Shown piece by piece: positions 55,762-64,000 of a stretch of DNA of 64,000 nt (its first letter is position 1; every line of letters begins with the position of its first letter). The DNA comes from Thiodiazotropha sp040506275 (GTDB lineage Bacteria; Pseudomonadota; Gammaproteobacteria; Chromatiales; Chromatiaceae): contig JBEVXD010000005.1 of NCBI GenBank assembly GCA_040506275.1, forward strand, positions 248,001 to 312,000, read 5' to 3'. Both the position numbers and the translations under genes were made by a program. Under the pieces are notes generated by a model. It ran no database searches and was not told the DNA's origin. It was given only the letters and a program-made list of their open reading frames with translations.

Positions 55762-56205
55762 TCAACCAGTCAGCTGCTGTTTGACCAGGGCACTTACTTT
55801 GCCCATGTCAGCACGTCCCTGCATCTGGGGCTTGAGCTTGCCCATGACCTTACCCATATCCTGCATACCGGCGGCACCGGCTTCCTGGATGGCGCTTTCA
55901 ATCATGGCAGCGATCTCATCATCGGCAAGACCGGCAGGGAGGTAATCCTCGATGATGACAATCTCGCGCTTCTCCTGGTCAGCCAGTTCCTGGCGTCCAG
56001 CAGATTCGTACTGTTCTACCGAATCTCGACGCTGCTTGATCATTTTATCAAGGATGGCGAGAACCTGACTGTCGTCAAGCTCTATTCTCTCGTCCACTTC
56101 ACGTTGTTTGATGGCGGAGGTGATCAGACGCAAGGTGCCCAAGCGGGCCTTATCCTTGGCTTTCATGGCCACCTTGACATCATCTTGGATGCGATTTTTC
56201 AACAT
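55762..56205 (-). CDS. GatB/YqeY domain protein
   Basis: 147 aa, normal for YqeY. Helical bundle with KDKARLGTLRLITSAIKQRE, SYEQYESAG-like segment and IEDYLPAGLADDEIAAMI. The domain occurs as the tail of GatB and as a stand-alone protein thought to bind tRNA. In many Gammaproteobacteria it sits between rpsU and dnaG, as here. Confidence 0.93.
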   Translation of the reverse strand: MLKNRIQDDVKVAMKAKDKARLGTLRLITSAIKQREVDERIELDDSQVLAILDKMIKQRRDSVEQYESAGRQELADQEKREIVIIEDYLPAGLADDEIAAMIESAIQEAGAAGMQDMGKVMGKLKPQMQGRADMGKVSALVKQQLTG

Positions 56206-56229
56206 GAGGGATATCTACTGGTCAGAAGA

Positions 56230-56445
56230 TCAGTATTGACGCTCGAAACGACGGCTCTCACGAGAAACTTTCTTCAGATTACGCTTAACAGCGGCTGCTG
56301 CTTTACGCTTGCGTTCCCAGGTGGGTTTTTCATAGAACTCACGGCGACGGACTTCGGCAAGTACGCCAGCCTTCTCGCATGAGCGCTTGAAACGACGCAT
56401 GGCAACTTCAAAAGGTTCGTTCTCTTTAACGTGTACGTTAGGCAT
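56230..56445 (-). CDS. rpsU: Ribosomal protein bS21
   Basis: 71 aa. VKENEPFEVAMRRFKRSCEK, then REFYEKPTWERKRK, the standard bS21 sequence with a basic C-terminus. Binds the 30S platform near the anti-Shine-Dalgarno. First gene of the macromolecular-synthesis block, divergent from tsaD. Confidence 0.97.
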   Translation of the reverse strand: MPNVHVKENEPFEVAMRRFKRSCEKAGVLAEVRRREFYEKPTWERKRKAAAAVKRNLKKVSRESRRFERQY

Positions 56446-56565
56446 CTATGATGTATCCTCGCTTATTCTAAGCTTCGCCGATCGATCGAAAGGCGGGAAT
56501 TCTACTCATTGCCACCCCGGTTTGCAAAGGGGTTGTGCAAAAAAATCGGGTTAAATCCACTCTAT

Positions 56566-57597
56566 ATGCGTATTTTAGGTATTGAAACCTCCTGTGACGA
56601 GACCGGCGTTGCTATTTTCGACCATCAGCAGGGGTTGCTGGCGGAAGCCTTACATAGTCAGATTGCTATTCATTCGGAGTATGGGGGAGTGGTGCCGGAA
56701 CTGGCCTCCCGGGATCATGTGCGTAAGGTGCTGCCCTTGATTCGTCAACTTTTCGCCGATGCCAACATTGATCCTGAGAGTCTCGACGGCGTGGCCTACA
56801 CTACAGGACCTGGTCTGGTTGGTGCTTTGATGGTTGGGGCATCGGTTGGAAGAAGTCTGGCTTGGTCCTGGGGGATTCCGGGAATTGGTGTTCACCACAT
56901 GGAAGGACATTTGCTGGCGCCGATGCTTGAAGCTGAGCCGCCAGCTTTTCCATTTATCGCCATGCTGGTCTCTGGCGGACATACCCAACTGGTGGAAGTG
57001 CAGGGGGTAGGGCGATACCAATTGATGGGGGACACCCTGGATGATGCTGCAGGCGAAGCCTTCGACAAGACCGCGAAGCTGCTGGAACTCCCCTATCCTG
57101 GTGGGCCTGAACTCTCGAAATTGGCCGTACAGGGTGACCCGAAACGCTATCGCTTCCCCCGGCCGATGACAGACCGTCCCGGTCTCGATTTCAGTTTCAG
57201 TGGGTTGAAGACCTTCGCCTTGAACACGCTACAGAGTGCGACTAAGGAGGCGGGTGGCTCTCTTCCAGATCAAACCCGTGCAGATATTGCCAGAGCTTTT
57301 GAAGAGGCGGTGGTGGATACGCTGCTGATCAAATGTCGTCGTGCAGTACGTCAAAGTGGAATCACCCGCCTGATCATGGCTGGTGGAGTGAGCGCCAATC
57401 AGCGGTTGCGGGAGCGGATTGGAGAGATGATGGCCAAGGAGGGGGGGGCTGCATACTATCCTAGACCAAAGTTTTGCACCGATAATGGGGCGATGATTGC
57501 CTATGCTGGATGCCAGCGTTTGATGGCGGGTGAGCGTGCTGATTTAAGCTTTTCTGTCAGGCCACGCTGGCCGATGGATGAGCTGCAAACAGTCTGA
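56566..57597 (+). CDS. tsaD: tRNA N6-threonylcarbamoyladenosine synthase subunit TsaD
   Basis: 343 aa from ATG 56566, the family start (MRILGIETSCDETGVAIFD). Metal-binding HMEGHLLAPML, the ASKH nucleotide folds (VSGGHTQLVEV, DDAAGEAFDKTAKLL, MAGGVSANQRLRE) and FCTDNGAMIAYAG are all present. Transfers threonylcarbamoyl from TsaC product to A37 of ANN-decoding tRNAs with TsaB/TsaE. Divergent from rpsU in the usual arrangement. Confidence 0.97.
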   Translation: MRILGIETSCDETGVAIFDHQQGLLAEALHSQIAIHSEYGGVVPELASRDHVRKVLPLIRQLFADANIDPESLDGVAYTTGPGLVGALMVGASVGRSLAWSWGIPGIGVHHMEGHLLAPMLEAEPPAFPFIAMLVSGGHTQLVEVQGVGRYQLMGDTLDDAAGEAFDKTAKLLELPYPGGPELSKLAVQGDPKRYRFPRPMTDRPGLDFSFSGLKTFALNTLQSATKEAGGSLPDQTRADIARAFEEAVVDTLLIKCRRAVRQSGITRLIMAGGVSANQRLRERIGEMMAKEGGAAYYPRPKFCTDNGAMIAYAGCQRLMAGERADLSFSVRPRWPMDELQTV

Positions 57598-57623
57598 TGG
57601 TAGGTCAGCTGATCTCCAGTGGG

Positions 57624-58664
57624 TTAAAAGGGGGTTTTTGATCCTTCCCCGGCAATTTCACGAACCATCTTGGGTACCAGGTAACCCGGTAGCCGGTGTA
57701 GTAATTGCTGTTTGAGATGGTTCAAGATCTCCTCTTCCACCTCAAAGTGTGCAGCGCCGGAGACTCGGTCGAGCAAGTGGAGGTAGTAGGGCATGATGCC
57801 GACCTCAAACAGTCGTTCGCTCAACTCTACTAAGGTGTCCGCGTTATCATTGACGCCCTTTAAGAGAACCGATTGATTCAGTAGCGTGATGCCTGAGCTC
57901 TTCATCAGGCCACAAGCTTCTGCCACTGCAGGGGAGAGTTCTTTAGGATGGTTGACGTGAAGCACCATAACCGTTTGCAGCGGGGTATTCCTGAACAGGT
58001 CGAGCAGTGCCGGTGTGATCCGCTGGGGTAGCACAACGGGCAGGCGGGAGTGTAGTCTCAGCCGTTTGAGCTGTGTGAGGGATTGTAACTGCTGCAACAT
58101 ACTGCTGAGTCTCTGATCATTGATCATTAGCGGATCACCGCCACTGAGAATCACCTCCTTGATTGAAGGCTGATCTTTCAGGTAATCGAGTATCCGCTGC
58201 CATTGTTGCGGGGTCGCTGTCCCATTCTGGTAGGGATAGTGACGTCGAAAACAGTATCGACAGTGTATTGCACAGGCTCCTGTGGCGAGGATAAGCACCC
58301 GGCCTTGGTATTTATGCAGCAGACCAGGTTCCTGTTTTGCCACCAGGTCGCCAACCGGATCGGCAACAAATCCGGGGAATTCAGTCATCTCCTCACTACA
58401 GGGAAGAATCTGCCGCAGTAAGGGGTCGTCCGGGTCTCCCTTGTCCATCAGGGCGGCGTATTCTCTAGGTACTTTCAAAGAGAATTGGTGCTGAGCTCTT
58501 GTTGCACTAAGGGCGTGATCCGAATCAAGTTGCAGATACTCCAGCAGGCCTTTCAGGTCGCTAAAGCCCTGGGATAGGGCATCTTGCCACACTGATCCCT
58601 GCACACCGGCGTTCGACTCAGGTATGATGTGCGCCGCAATTGAATTGTTTCGTGAGGATGACAT
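57624..58664 (-). CDS. epmB: EF-P (R)-beta-lysine synthesis enzyme EpmB (lysine 2,3-aminomutase family)
   Basis: 346 aa. Radical-SAM motif CAIHCRYCFRRHYPY (Cx3Cx2C), GGDPLM, PLP Lys in the C-terminal LVPKMVREI. Converts (S)-alpha-lysine to (R)-beta-lysine for EF-P modification. The ATG at 58664 overlaps the efp ATG in opposite orientation and has no ribosome site; a downstream non-ATG start near IIPESN would give the usual N-terminus. Confidence 0.93.
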   Translation of the reverse strand: MSSSRNNSIAAHIIPESNAGVQGSVWQDALSQGFSDLKGLLEYLQLDSDHALSATRAQHQFSLKVPREYAALMDKGDPDDPLLRQILPCSEEMTEFPGFVADPVGDLVAKQEPGLLHKYQGRVLILATGACAIHCRYCFRRHYPYQNGTATPQQWQRILDYLKDQPSIKEVILSGGDPLMINDQRLSSMLQQLQSLTQLKRLRLHSRLPVVLPQRITPALLDLFRNTPLQTVMVLHVNHPKELSPAVAEACGLMKSSGITLLNQSVLLKGVNDNADTLVELSERLFEVGIMPYYLHLLDRVSGAAHFEVEEEILNHLKQQLLHRLPGYLVPKMVREIAGEGSKTPF

Positions 58665-59235
58665 GGCTAGCTATAGCACCAATGAGTTTAAGGGTGGGTT
58701 GAAAATAATGATGGATGGCGACCCCTGCTCTATTATTGAAAACGAATTTGTTAAGCCTGGCAAAGGTCAGGCCTTCAATCGAGTAAAAATACGCAATCTC
58801 AAAACCGGCCGGGTTCTGGAAAAGACCTTCAAATCCGGAGAGTCGGTGGAAGGTGCTGATGTCCATGAAACCGACATGCAGTACCTCTATAACGATGGTG
58901 AGTTCTGGTACTTCATGGATCCGGAGAGTTTCGAACAGGTGAGCGCCGACCAAGCGGCTGTCAGTGATGCTACGAAATGGCTTAAAGAGCAGGACCTCTG
59001 TCAGGTGACTTTGTGGAATGGCTCGCCGATTATCGTTGAGCCCCCTAAATTTGTGGTTTTGAGTGTAGCCGATACTGATCCCGGCCTGAAAGGGGATACT
59101 TCTGGCAGTGGCGGCAAACCAGCGACACTAGAGACAGGTGCAGTGGTTCGTGTGCCTCTGTTTGTGCAGATTGATGAGCTGATCAAAGTCGACACCCGCA
59201 CAGGTGAATATGTCTCCCGTGCCAAGGAAGAGTGA
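58663..59235 (+). CDS. efp: Translation elongation factor P
   Basis: 190 aa. KOW-like domain I with the modified Lys34 in KPGKGQAFNR, two OB domains, and C-terminal VPLFVQIDELIKVDTRTGEY. Relieves stalling at polyproline. GAGGATGAC precedes the ATG. Co-located with both beta-lysylation enzymes (EpmB divergent, EpmA 48 bp downstream), confirming Lys34 as the modification type used here. Confidence 0.97.
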   Translation: MASYSTNEFKGGLKIMMDGDPCSIIENEFVKPGKGQAFNRVKIRNLKTGRVLEKTFKSGESVEGADVHETDMQYLYNDGEFWYFMDPESFEQVSADQAAVSDATKWLKEQDLCQVTLWNGSPIIVEPPKFVVLSVADTDPGLKGDTSGSGGKPATLETGAVVRVPLFVQIDELIKVDTRTGEYVSRAKEE

Positions 59236-59283
59236 TTACTGTTTGTTGAAATGACAGATCTTTTTATTGAGTGACGTTTTGAT

Positions 59284-60264
59284 ATGACGCGGAATGATGC
59301 CTGGAGGCCCTCAGCTTCTTTTGCGATGATGCGTCGTCGGGGGAAGTTGTTACGGGATCTTCGTGACTATTTCTGGCAGGCAGGGGTACTCGAAGTGGAG
59401 ACCCCGGTCTGCTCCAGATTCGCCAACACCGATCCTGCCATTGATAGCTTCAAAACCAACTATACAGGACCTGATGCTGCCCAGGGTCTTGCGCTCTATT
59501 TACAGACCTCCCCAGAATTTCCAATGAAACGTCTGCTATCTGCTGGTAGTGGGGCTATCTACCAGATATGCAAGGTGTTCCGGGATGGTGAGTTGGGGGG
59601 GCGACATAATCCCGAATTCACCCTGTTGGAGTGGTATCGACCCGAATATGATCACCTCATGTTGATGGATGAAGTGGCTGATGTGGTGAATGCTGTGAGT
59701 GATACGAAGCTGCTGGTGGAGAAGCTGACCTATCAAGCGGCTTTTGAACAGTTCCTTCAGATTAACCCCCACACTGCTGACATTGAGCAGCTGAGAGCCA
59801 ATGCCATTGACAATCAGTTGCCGGGTATCGAGGATCTCGAATTAGACCGGGATGGCTGGCTTGATCTGTTGTTAAGTCATTTGATCGAGCCGCATTTAGG
59901 TGAGCAGAAGATGACTTTTCTTTACGACTACCCAGCCAGTCAGGCGGCCTTGGCGAAAGTCAGTGCAGAGTCACCAGCTGTAGCCGAGCGATTTGAACTC
60001 TATATGTCGGGTATTGAGATTGCTAACGGATATCATGAACTGGATGACCCGGATGAACAGAAACAACGCTTCACTAAAGATAATCAGTGCAGATTGGAAG
60101 CGGGACGATCAACTCTACCGATGGACGAATGGTTACTTGAAGGGCTTTCTGAAGGATTGCCCCATTGTTCTGGTGTGGCCTTGGGTGTGGATCGTTTATT
60201 GATGGTTCTGTCAGGCTGTAGCACGATCAATGATGTGATCAGCTTCGACTTTAGTCGGGCTTAA
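59284..60264 (+). CDS. epmA: EF-P beta-lysine ligase EpmA (GenX/PoxA)
   Basis: 326 aa, a class II lysyl-tRNA-synthetase catalytic core without an anticodon domain. Motif 2 region AIYQICKVFRDGELGGRHNP and EFTLLEWYRP, motif 3 GVALGVDRLLMVLSG. Attaches (R)-beta-lysine to EF-P Lys34. Third member of the epmB-efp-epmA cluster. Confidence 0.96.
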   Translation: MTRNDAWRPSASFAMMRRRGKLLRDLRDYFWQAGVLEVETPVCSRFANTDPAIDSFKTNYTGPDAAQGLALYLQTSPEFPMKRLLSAGSGAIYQICKVFRDGELGGRHNPEFTLLEWYRPEYDHLMLMDEVADVVNAVSDTKLLVEKLTYQAAFEQFLQINPHTADIEQLRANAIDNQLPGIEDLELDRDGWLDLLLSHLIEPHLGEQKMTFLYDYPASQAALAKVSAESPAVAERFELYMSGIEIANGYHELDDPDEQKQRFTKDNQCRLEAGRSTLPMDEWLLEGLSEGLPHCSGVALGVDRLLMVLSGCSTINDVISFDFSRA

Positions 60265-60885
60265 TTGGTTTGAGGGTTCCCCAGGTTAATAAACCATACT
60301 TCATTGATTCGACTAAGCTATGGTCAGCCTAATTCTGCCAGCTGTGTGGATAATGGGTTGTACTGTGATTGAATAGTTGGTTTTGTAGTTACCTCTCTTA
60401 AAGCCATCCTCCCTTCGGGCCGGCCCAGAAGCCTCAGCAGCGTCGTTGCACTCACTTGAATTGGCCGGCCAGTCCTAAATATTTCATTTAGTAAGAATGT
60501 GTCTGTCTCCTAGATGGCTTAATGCATAACCTGATGTAGGTCGGATAAGCGGAGCGCCATCTGACAATCTCCTGCGGGAACCACCTGAAAATGTTGGATG
60601 GCGCTCCGCTTATCCAACCTACCAGTCATTGAAATCCACTCTAATCCCAGATTAATATCTAGTGGGACCGGCTGATCGTTACCTTATTTACCGCATGGCC
60701 CACTAGTTGCAGCTTGGTAAAGCCTGTCGGTATCTTTACTCGTGTTTTTATCTTAATTTAGTAAACAGAATTAAATTGCTGTCCCTGGCTATGAAACTGC
60801 CAGTTAATCACGATATTTGTCACCTGTTGATAGACCCACTATGCTCTGTTCACATTACAGAAAAGGGATAGAACAAGGTAACTCA
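60265..60885. other. Intergenic region with REP-like palindrome
   Basis: About 550-620 bp. Contains the palindrome at 60536-60622 and a small gggccggccc dyad near 60417; no gene recognised. The final 60 bp give alternative starts for the lipase. Confidence 0.5.
60536..60622. repeat. REP-type palindrome (second family)
   Basis: gtaggtcggataagcggagc...ccatc and the complement ending ...ccaacctac (60597-60622) form a 26-bp stem with two mismatches around a 35-nt loop. GTAGGTTGGATAAGCGGAGC elements are widespread in proteobacterial genomes. Confidence 0.85.
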
Positions 60886-61800
60886 ATGGTTAATGTCAAC
60901 GATATCCGTAAGCTGAAGGCTGATCGCATTGAACTGTTGATTGAATGCAGTTTGCAGGCATATAACGCCTTTTCAGAAGACAAGGCTGATCAGTCTATTT
61001 CAGAAAATGTAACACCCCCTGCGGGATTTGAACTACTCGATTCCTGGAGTGGTGTGGATGCACTGTTTGGACGGGAGGAAAAAGTTGAAACCTATGGCCT
61101 GGTTTTTTGTTCTGTCGAGGCTCCCTGGCGATATATTTTTGCCTTTCGCGGTACAGACAGTGCATTGGATATGCTCGATGACTGCGGTGTGGAGCCACAA
61201 GCCTTTGTACCCTATGAATCTGATCTTGTCGTGCCAGATGAGGTTTGGGTCGAATCTGGATTTAATGATATTTATCAGAGTGGATACGGAATTGTAAGCT
61301 CGATGCAACAACAGCTATTCGCTTTGATTGACAAATATATTAACTCACCAAAGCCTATCAGTGAGGTGTATATCACTGGCCACAGTTTGGGGGGGGCATT
61401 GAGTCAACTGTTTATGTTGGATCTTGCCCTCTCCAGGCCGGAAGTTACCGCTGAGAATATAAATTTTGCATCACCACGCGTAGGCAATAGCGCATTCGTC
61501 GATTTTTGTCAGACACAGACTCTCCGCACAAACCTGAGAGTAGTCAATTTTCATGATGCCGTTCCTCATCTGCCCCCTGCAGAGTTAGGATTCAAACATT
61601 ACCCATCGGCTTACCTGATCGCTTTTCACGCTACTGACATGCTGGGCAGAGCGGATCTCAAGGCGGCACACTCATGTGTCAACTATAAGGCGGTCATTGC
61701 CTGTGCCATAAACAGCAGTGATGGCATATGTTGTGACAAGCGCCTACAAGTTGGTGAAAATGGTTCGATTCGATCCGAGCGGCCAAAACTTAAGGATTGA
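60886..61800 (+). CDS. Class 3 lipase
   Basis: 304 aa from ATG 60886 (AAGGTAACTCA upstream); the frame is open to 60817. Nucleophile elbow ITGHSLGGALSQLF, oxyanion FAFRGTDSALD, catalytic Asp in VNFHDAVPHLPP and His in AAHSCVNYKAV. No signal peptide. The 112-bp gap to the next gene allows an operon. Substrate unknown; probably a neutral-lipid or phospholipid esterase. Confidence 0.85.
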   Translation: MVNVNDIRKLKADRIELLIECSLQAYNAFSEDKADQSISENVTPPAGFELLDSWSGVDALFGREEKVETYGLVFCSVEAPWRYIFAFRGTDSALDMLDDCGVEPQAFVPYESDLVVPDEVWVESGFNDIYQSGYGIVSSMQQQLFALIDKYINSPKPISEVYITGHSLGGALSQLFMLDLALSRPEVTAENINFASPRVGNSAFVDFCQTQTLRTNLRVVNFHDAVPHLPPAELGFKHYPSAYLIAFHATDMLGRADLKAAHSCVNYKAVIACAINSSDGICCDKRLQVGENGSIRSERPKLKD

Positions 61801-61912
61801 TAATCTAAACTATCTGAAACAGTGGCCGCAAAGCATTCATAAGTTTAAATATGGAACGGTGAGCAGTGGGTCAGATACCGCTCCCGAATAATCACAATCA
61901 AGGGGGCATGAA

Positions 61913-62626
61913 ATGGCGATAATGAAGGATGTTCTGGAAGAAGCAGAAGCAATAGCGGTCAAGTTACATAAGCAGCCAGATGGCTATGATCCGTCGGAAC
62001 AGAAAACCCTTGCTGAAGTAGCCAATACGATTAGCTGTGGATCTGTTTTGCTATGTAGCGGTACTGCAGCAGAGAGTCGATTGATTGAAGAGGTTGATGG
62101 TACAGATTTCAGCCATTCAGCAATGATCGTCCGATTTCATGGAGATCCTCAACTCTATCTGTGGACAGCTGATACGATAGACAAGATGGACGACCAGATA
62201 AACAAGGAGTCGAATCCGGATCATCCAGGCACCCATCTGTTAATCCTTGCGGACTATCTAGCCAATCTGGATAAGTACTATCCCTCCCCTGATGGTTCGA
62301 AATACCGTTTTGCTGTAGCCAGACTACAGGGCGTGGAGATCGATGAGAAAAGACTCTGGTCAGTGATGTATGAATATGACGGTACACCCTTTCCACCAAC
62401 CAAGCAGGAATTTCTCCACTGGATAGAGGGCCAAGTAGATATAGATAGCAGCATGTTGAATTCATTCTGCGCCCAGATGGTGGCGAATACCTACCAGAAA
62501 ATGGGTTGGCTTAGCCAGAATTATCCGCCAAATCACTACAATCCTGGTTCATTTGCCAAATCAAAAATCAACAGGGAAATGTTGGATAACGCAACTCTTG
62601 AGCAGCCTGTCTATTTTAAGCTCTGA
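61913..62626 (+). CDS. Permuted papain-fold (YiiX/NlpC-P60-like) hydrolase
   Basis: 237 aa, no signal peptide. The GSVLLCSGTAAESR and FSHSAMIVRFHGD segments give the His of the permuted NlpC/P60 (YiiX/YebB) fold, and NSFCAQMVANTYQKMG supplies the Cys late in the sequence, as expected for permuted members. Relatives include phospholipid- or peptide-cleaving enzymes. AGGGGGCATGAA precedes the ATG. Could be a cytoplasmic effector or lipid hydrolase partnered with the adjacent lipase. Confidence 0.65.
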   Translation: MAIMKDVLEEAEAIAVKLHKQPDGYDPSEQKTLAEVANTISCGSVLLCSGTAAESRLIEEVDGTDFSHSAMIVRFHGDPQLYLWTADTIDKMDDQINKESNPDHPGTHLLILADYLANLDKYYPSPDGSKYRFAVARLQGVEIDEKRLWSVMYEYDGTPFPPTKQEFLHWIEGQVDIDSSMLNSFCAQMVANTYQKMGWLSQNYPPNHYNPGSFAKSKINREMLDNATLEQPVYFKL

Positions 62627-62820
62627 TTGCATACCTGAGACGCCGGTTTAATAATTGGTCGTATCACTCCGAGCGCGGGTAAATTCTATTCGCCATTGTC
62701 TGCTCTGGTTCTCTGTTCAAATCAGAGCTTTTCAACTATGATGCGCTCAAGCGATTGGAAGCGCTTTTTTCTGGAAGTGCGTTCTTTTTTAGCTTTTTTA
62801 CCAACCAAGTCTACCCTCGT

Positions 62821-63993
62821 ATGACACTCGACATCCCATCCATCTACTTTGTCAGTATCGTCACCAATGTGGCAATGACCCTTGCTGTGGTGATCGTTGC
62901 ACTACGTCAGTCTATACCTGGATTGACCCAACTTGGCTGGGCACTGGTTGCGAATAGCGGTTATTATCTGGTGGTAGGTGCCCGAGGTGTTATTCCCGAT
63001 ATTTTGGCGATCGGTGTTGGTAATATGTTAGGGGCTTTGACCCTGACCTTGGTCTTAAAGGCTGTGCTCATTATACGACGTGCACATTTAGCCCCTGCAT
63101 TCTATGTCATTCCGGTTTTCCTGATGTTGATTGTGAGTTTGTTGCTTATTGATGACAGGGCATCCAGACTCATCATCGCTTCTTTTATTCTTAGTTATCA
63201 AATTGCTTTGATGCTATGGGTGCTGCTGCGCAAGGGAAGTGTGTTCGTAGGTCGAGGTCGGATGATTATGGCCTTGGCCTGTGTTGTCGGCATGTCGACC
63301 ATGGCCTATCGAGGTCTATCGCTGTGGTTTGGTTGGCATGACGTTACGCCTTTTCAATCTAGGGATACTTTGACAACCCTGTTCTACATGATCAACTATC
63401 TGGGTATGTTTTTTCTCGCCTTTGGTTATGTGTTGACAACGGTAGAGCAGATCGCTGAACAGAATCGGTGCATGGCCCTTGTAGACCCCTTGACCGGACT
63501 CTCAAACCGGCGTGCACTCTTTGAAGCAATGGATAAGCTGTTTTCCAAAGCCGAAGCTGATGGCCAGCCATTGAGTTTAATGATTATCGATGTGGATCTG
63601 TTTAAACTGGTTAATGATCGTCACGGACACCAGGTGGGGGACATGGTGTTGAAGCATGTTGCGACTACCATCAGAGAGCGTCTCCGTAAGGACGATATTG
63701 TCGGACGTATCGGAGGAGAGGAGTTTCTTGTGGTATTACCTGAAACCCCTCAAGACGGGGCAAAACCGCTTGCAGAAGAGCTGAGACTTAGCATGGCTTC
63801 AAAATCGCTAGTCAACAATGGGCAGGAGATTGGGGTGACGATTAGCATTGGTCTCTACTGTTCTGAATGTTTGGGATCTTCTCAAACTCCGGATTCTGTC
63901 ATAGCCTCGGCGGATAAGGCCCTCTATCAGGCTAAAAATAAGGGCCGCAATCGGGTTGAGATCAATGAGGTCATGTCCGCCTTTTCGGTATAA
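62821..63993 (+). CDS. Membrane diguanylate cyclase (7-TM sensor plus GGDEF)
   Basis: 390 aa from ATG 62821 (frame open to 62755). Seven hydrophobic helices in residues ~10-220 form a MASE-like sensor, then LVDPLTGLSNRRALFEAMDK, IIDVDLFKLVNDRHGHQVGD and the active RIGGEEFLVVLP with an RKDD I-site. Produces c-di-GMP. Ends 7 bp before the window edge; complete. Confidence 0.9.
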   Translation: MTLDIPSIYFVSIVTNVAMTLAVVIVALRQSIPGLTQLGWALVANSGYYLVVGARGVIPDILAIGVGNMLGALTLTLVLKAVLIIRRAHLAPAFYVIPVFLMLIVSLLLIDDRASRLIIASFILSYQIALMLWVLLRKGSVFVGRGRMIMALACVVGMSTMAYRGLSLWFGWHDVTPFQSRDTLTTLFYMINYLGMFFLAFGYVLTTVEQIAEQNRCMALVDPLTGLSNRRALFEAMDKLFSKAEADGQPLSLMIIDVDLFKLVNDRHGHQVGDMVLKHVATTIRERLRKDDIVGRIGGEEFLVVLPETPQDGAKPLAEELRLSMASKSLVNNGQEIGVTISIGLYCSECLGSSQTPDSVIASADKALYQAKNKGRNRVEINEVMSAFSV

Positions 63994-64000
63994 TCAGGCG

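Noticed and set aside
55684..56382. 232-codon plus-strand frame opposite yqeY and rpsU
   Set aside because: Antisense shadow spanning two well-recognised genes.
60410..60470. gggccggccc region as a mobile-element end
   Set aside because: Only a short dyad; no matching partner repeat or target duplication found.

Overview
The window reads as the chromosome of a sulfur-oxidising gammaproteobacterium of the Chromatiales / Sedimenticola / Ca. Thiodiazotropha type. This rests on reverse-type dissimilatory sulfite reductase genes (dsrA, dsrB) and dsrL, an rpsU-yqeY-dnaG-rpoD block with tsaD divergent from it, and an epmB/efp/epmA cluster. The species assignment is inference.

Layout. 1-5400: a tightly overlapping exopolysaccharide operon on + (TolC-like protein fused to a barrel-like domain and running in from the left edge, HlyD-type adaptor, zinc-ribbon/GGDEF-like regulator, processive family-2 glycosyltransferase). 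5415-8530: a minus-strand RNA-repair/ribosome operon (RbfA-like protein, RtcB ligase, an unrecognised 313-aa protein, and a small basic protein whose reading frame runs through its own intrinsic terminator), preceded by a leader with a foldable element. 8850-19207: nitrogen genes, namely type III glutamine synthetase behind a sigma54-like promoter and paired NtrC-like sites, then a translationally coupled operon of M20 ureido-hydrolase, isochorismatase-like hydrolase, Na+/solute symporter, 40-aa membrane protein, aspartate-carbamoyltransferase-like enzyme and asparagine synthetase. 19608-38000: a plastic region with dsrL, dsrAB, three ferredoxin copies in successive stages of decay, a 405-bp tandem duplication, MITE-like elements with target-site duplications, an unknown 769-aa protein between inverted MITE copies, a DsrE-like secreted protein, a probably inactive alpha/beta hydrolase and a porin. 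38585-47550: an RND/cNMP-binding/degenerate-GGDEF fusion, an outer-membrane barrel, two glycine-rich exported proteins, an OmpR/EnvZ-type pair and a DUF2202 protein. 47700-51800: a decayed stretch with REP-like palindromes, a broken REP-associated transposase, an IS110-like remnant, a truncated NHL protein, a chemoreceptor fragment and one intact diguanylate cyclase. 51800-60264: housekeeping genes (tRNA-Ile2, rpoD, dnaG, yqeY, rpsU, tsaD, epmB, efp, epmA). 60817-64000: lipase, permuted NlpC/P60-type protein and a second diguanylate cyclase.

How it fits together. DsrAB oxidises intracellular sulfane sulfur, DsrL moves the electrons, and a [2Fe-2S] ferredoxin divergent from dsrL is a plausible partner; dsrEFHCMKJOP are not in the window, so this is either a dispersed dsr locus or a second copy. 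The most unusual points are (1) the terminator inside a reading frame at the end of the rtcB operon, which predicts a natural nonstop mRNA as in arfA; (2) the dsr/ferredoxin/MITE region; (3) the ureido operon with a carbamoyltransferase lacking the aspartate-binding loop residues.
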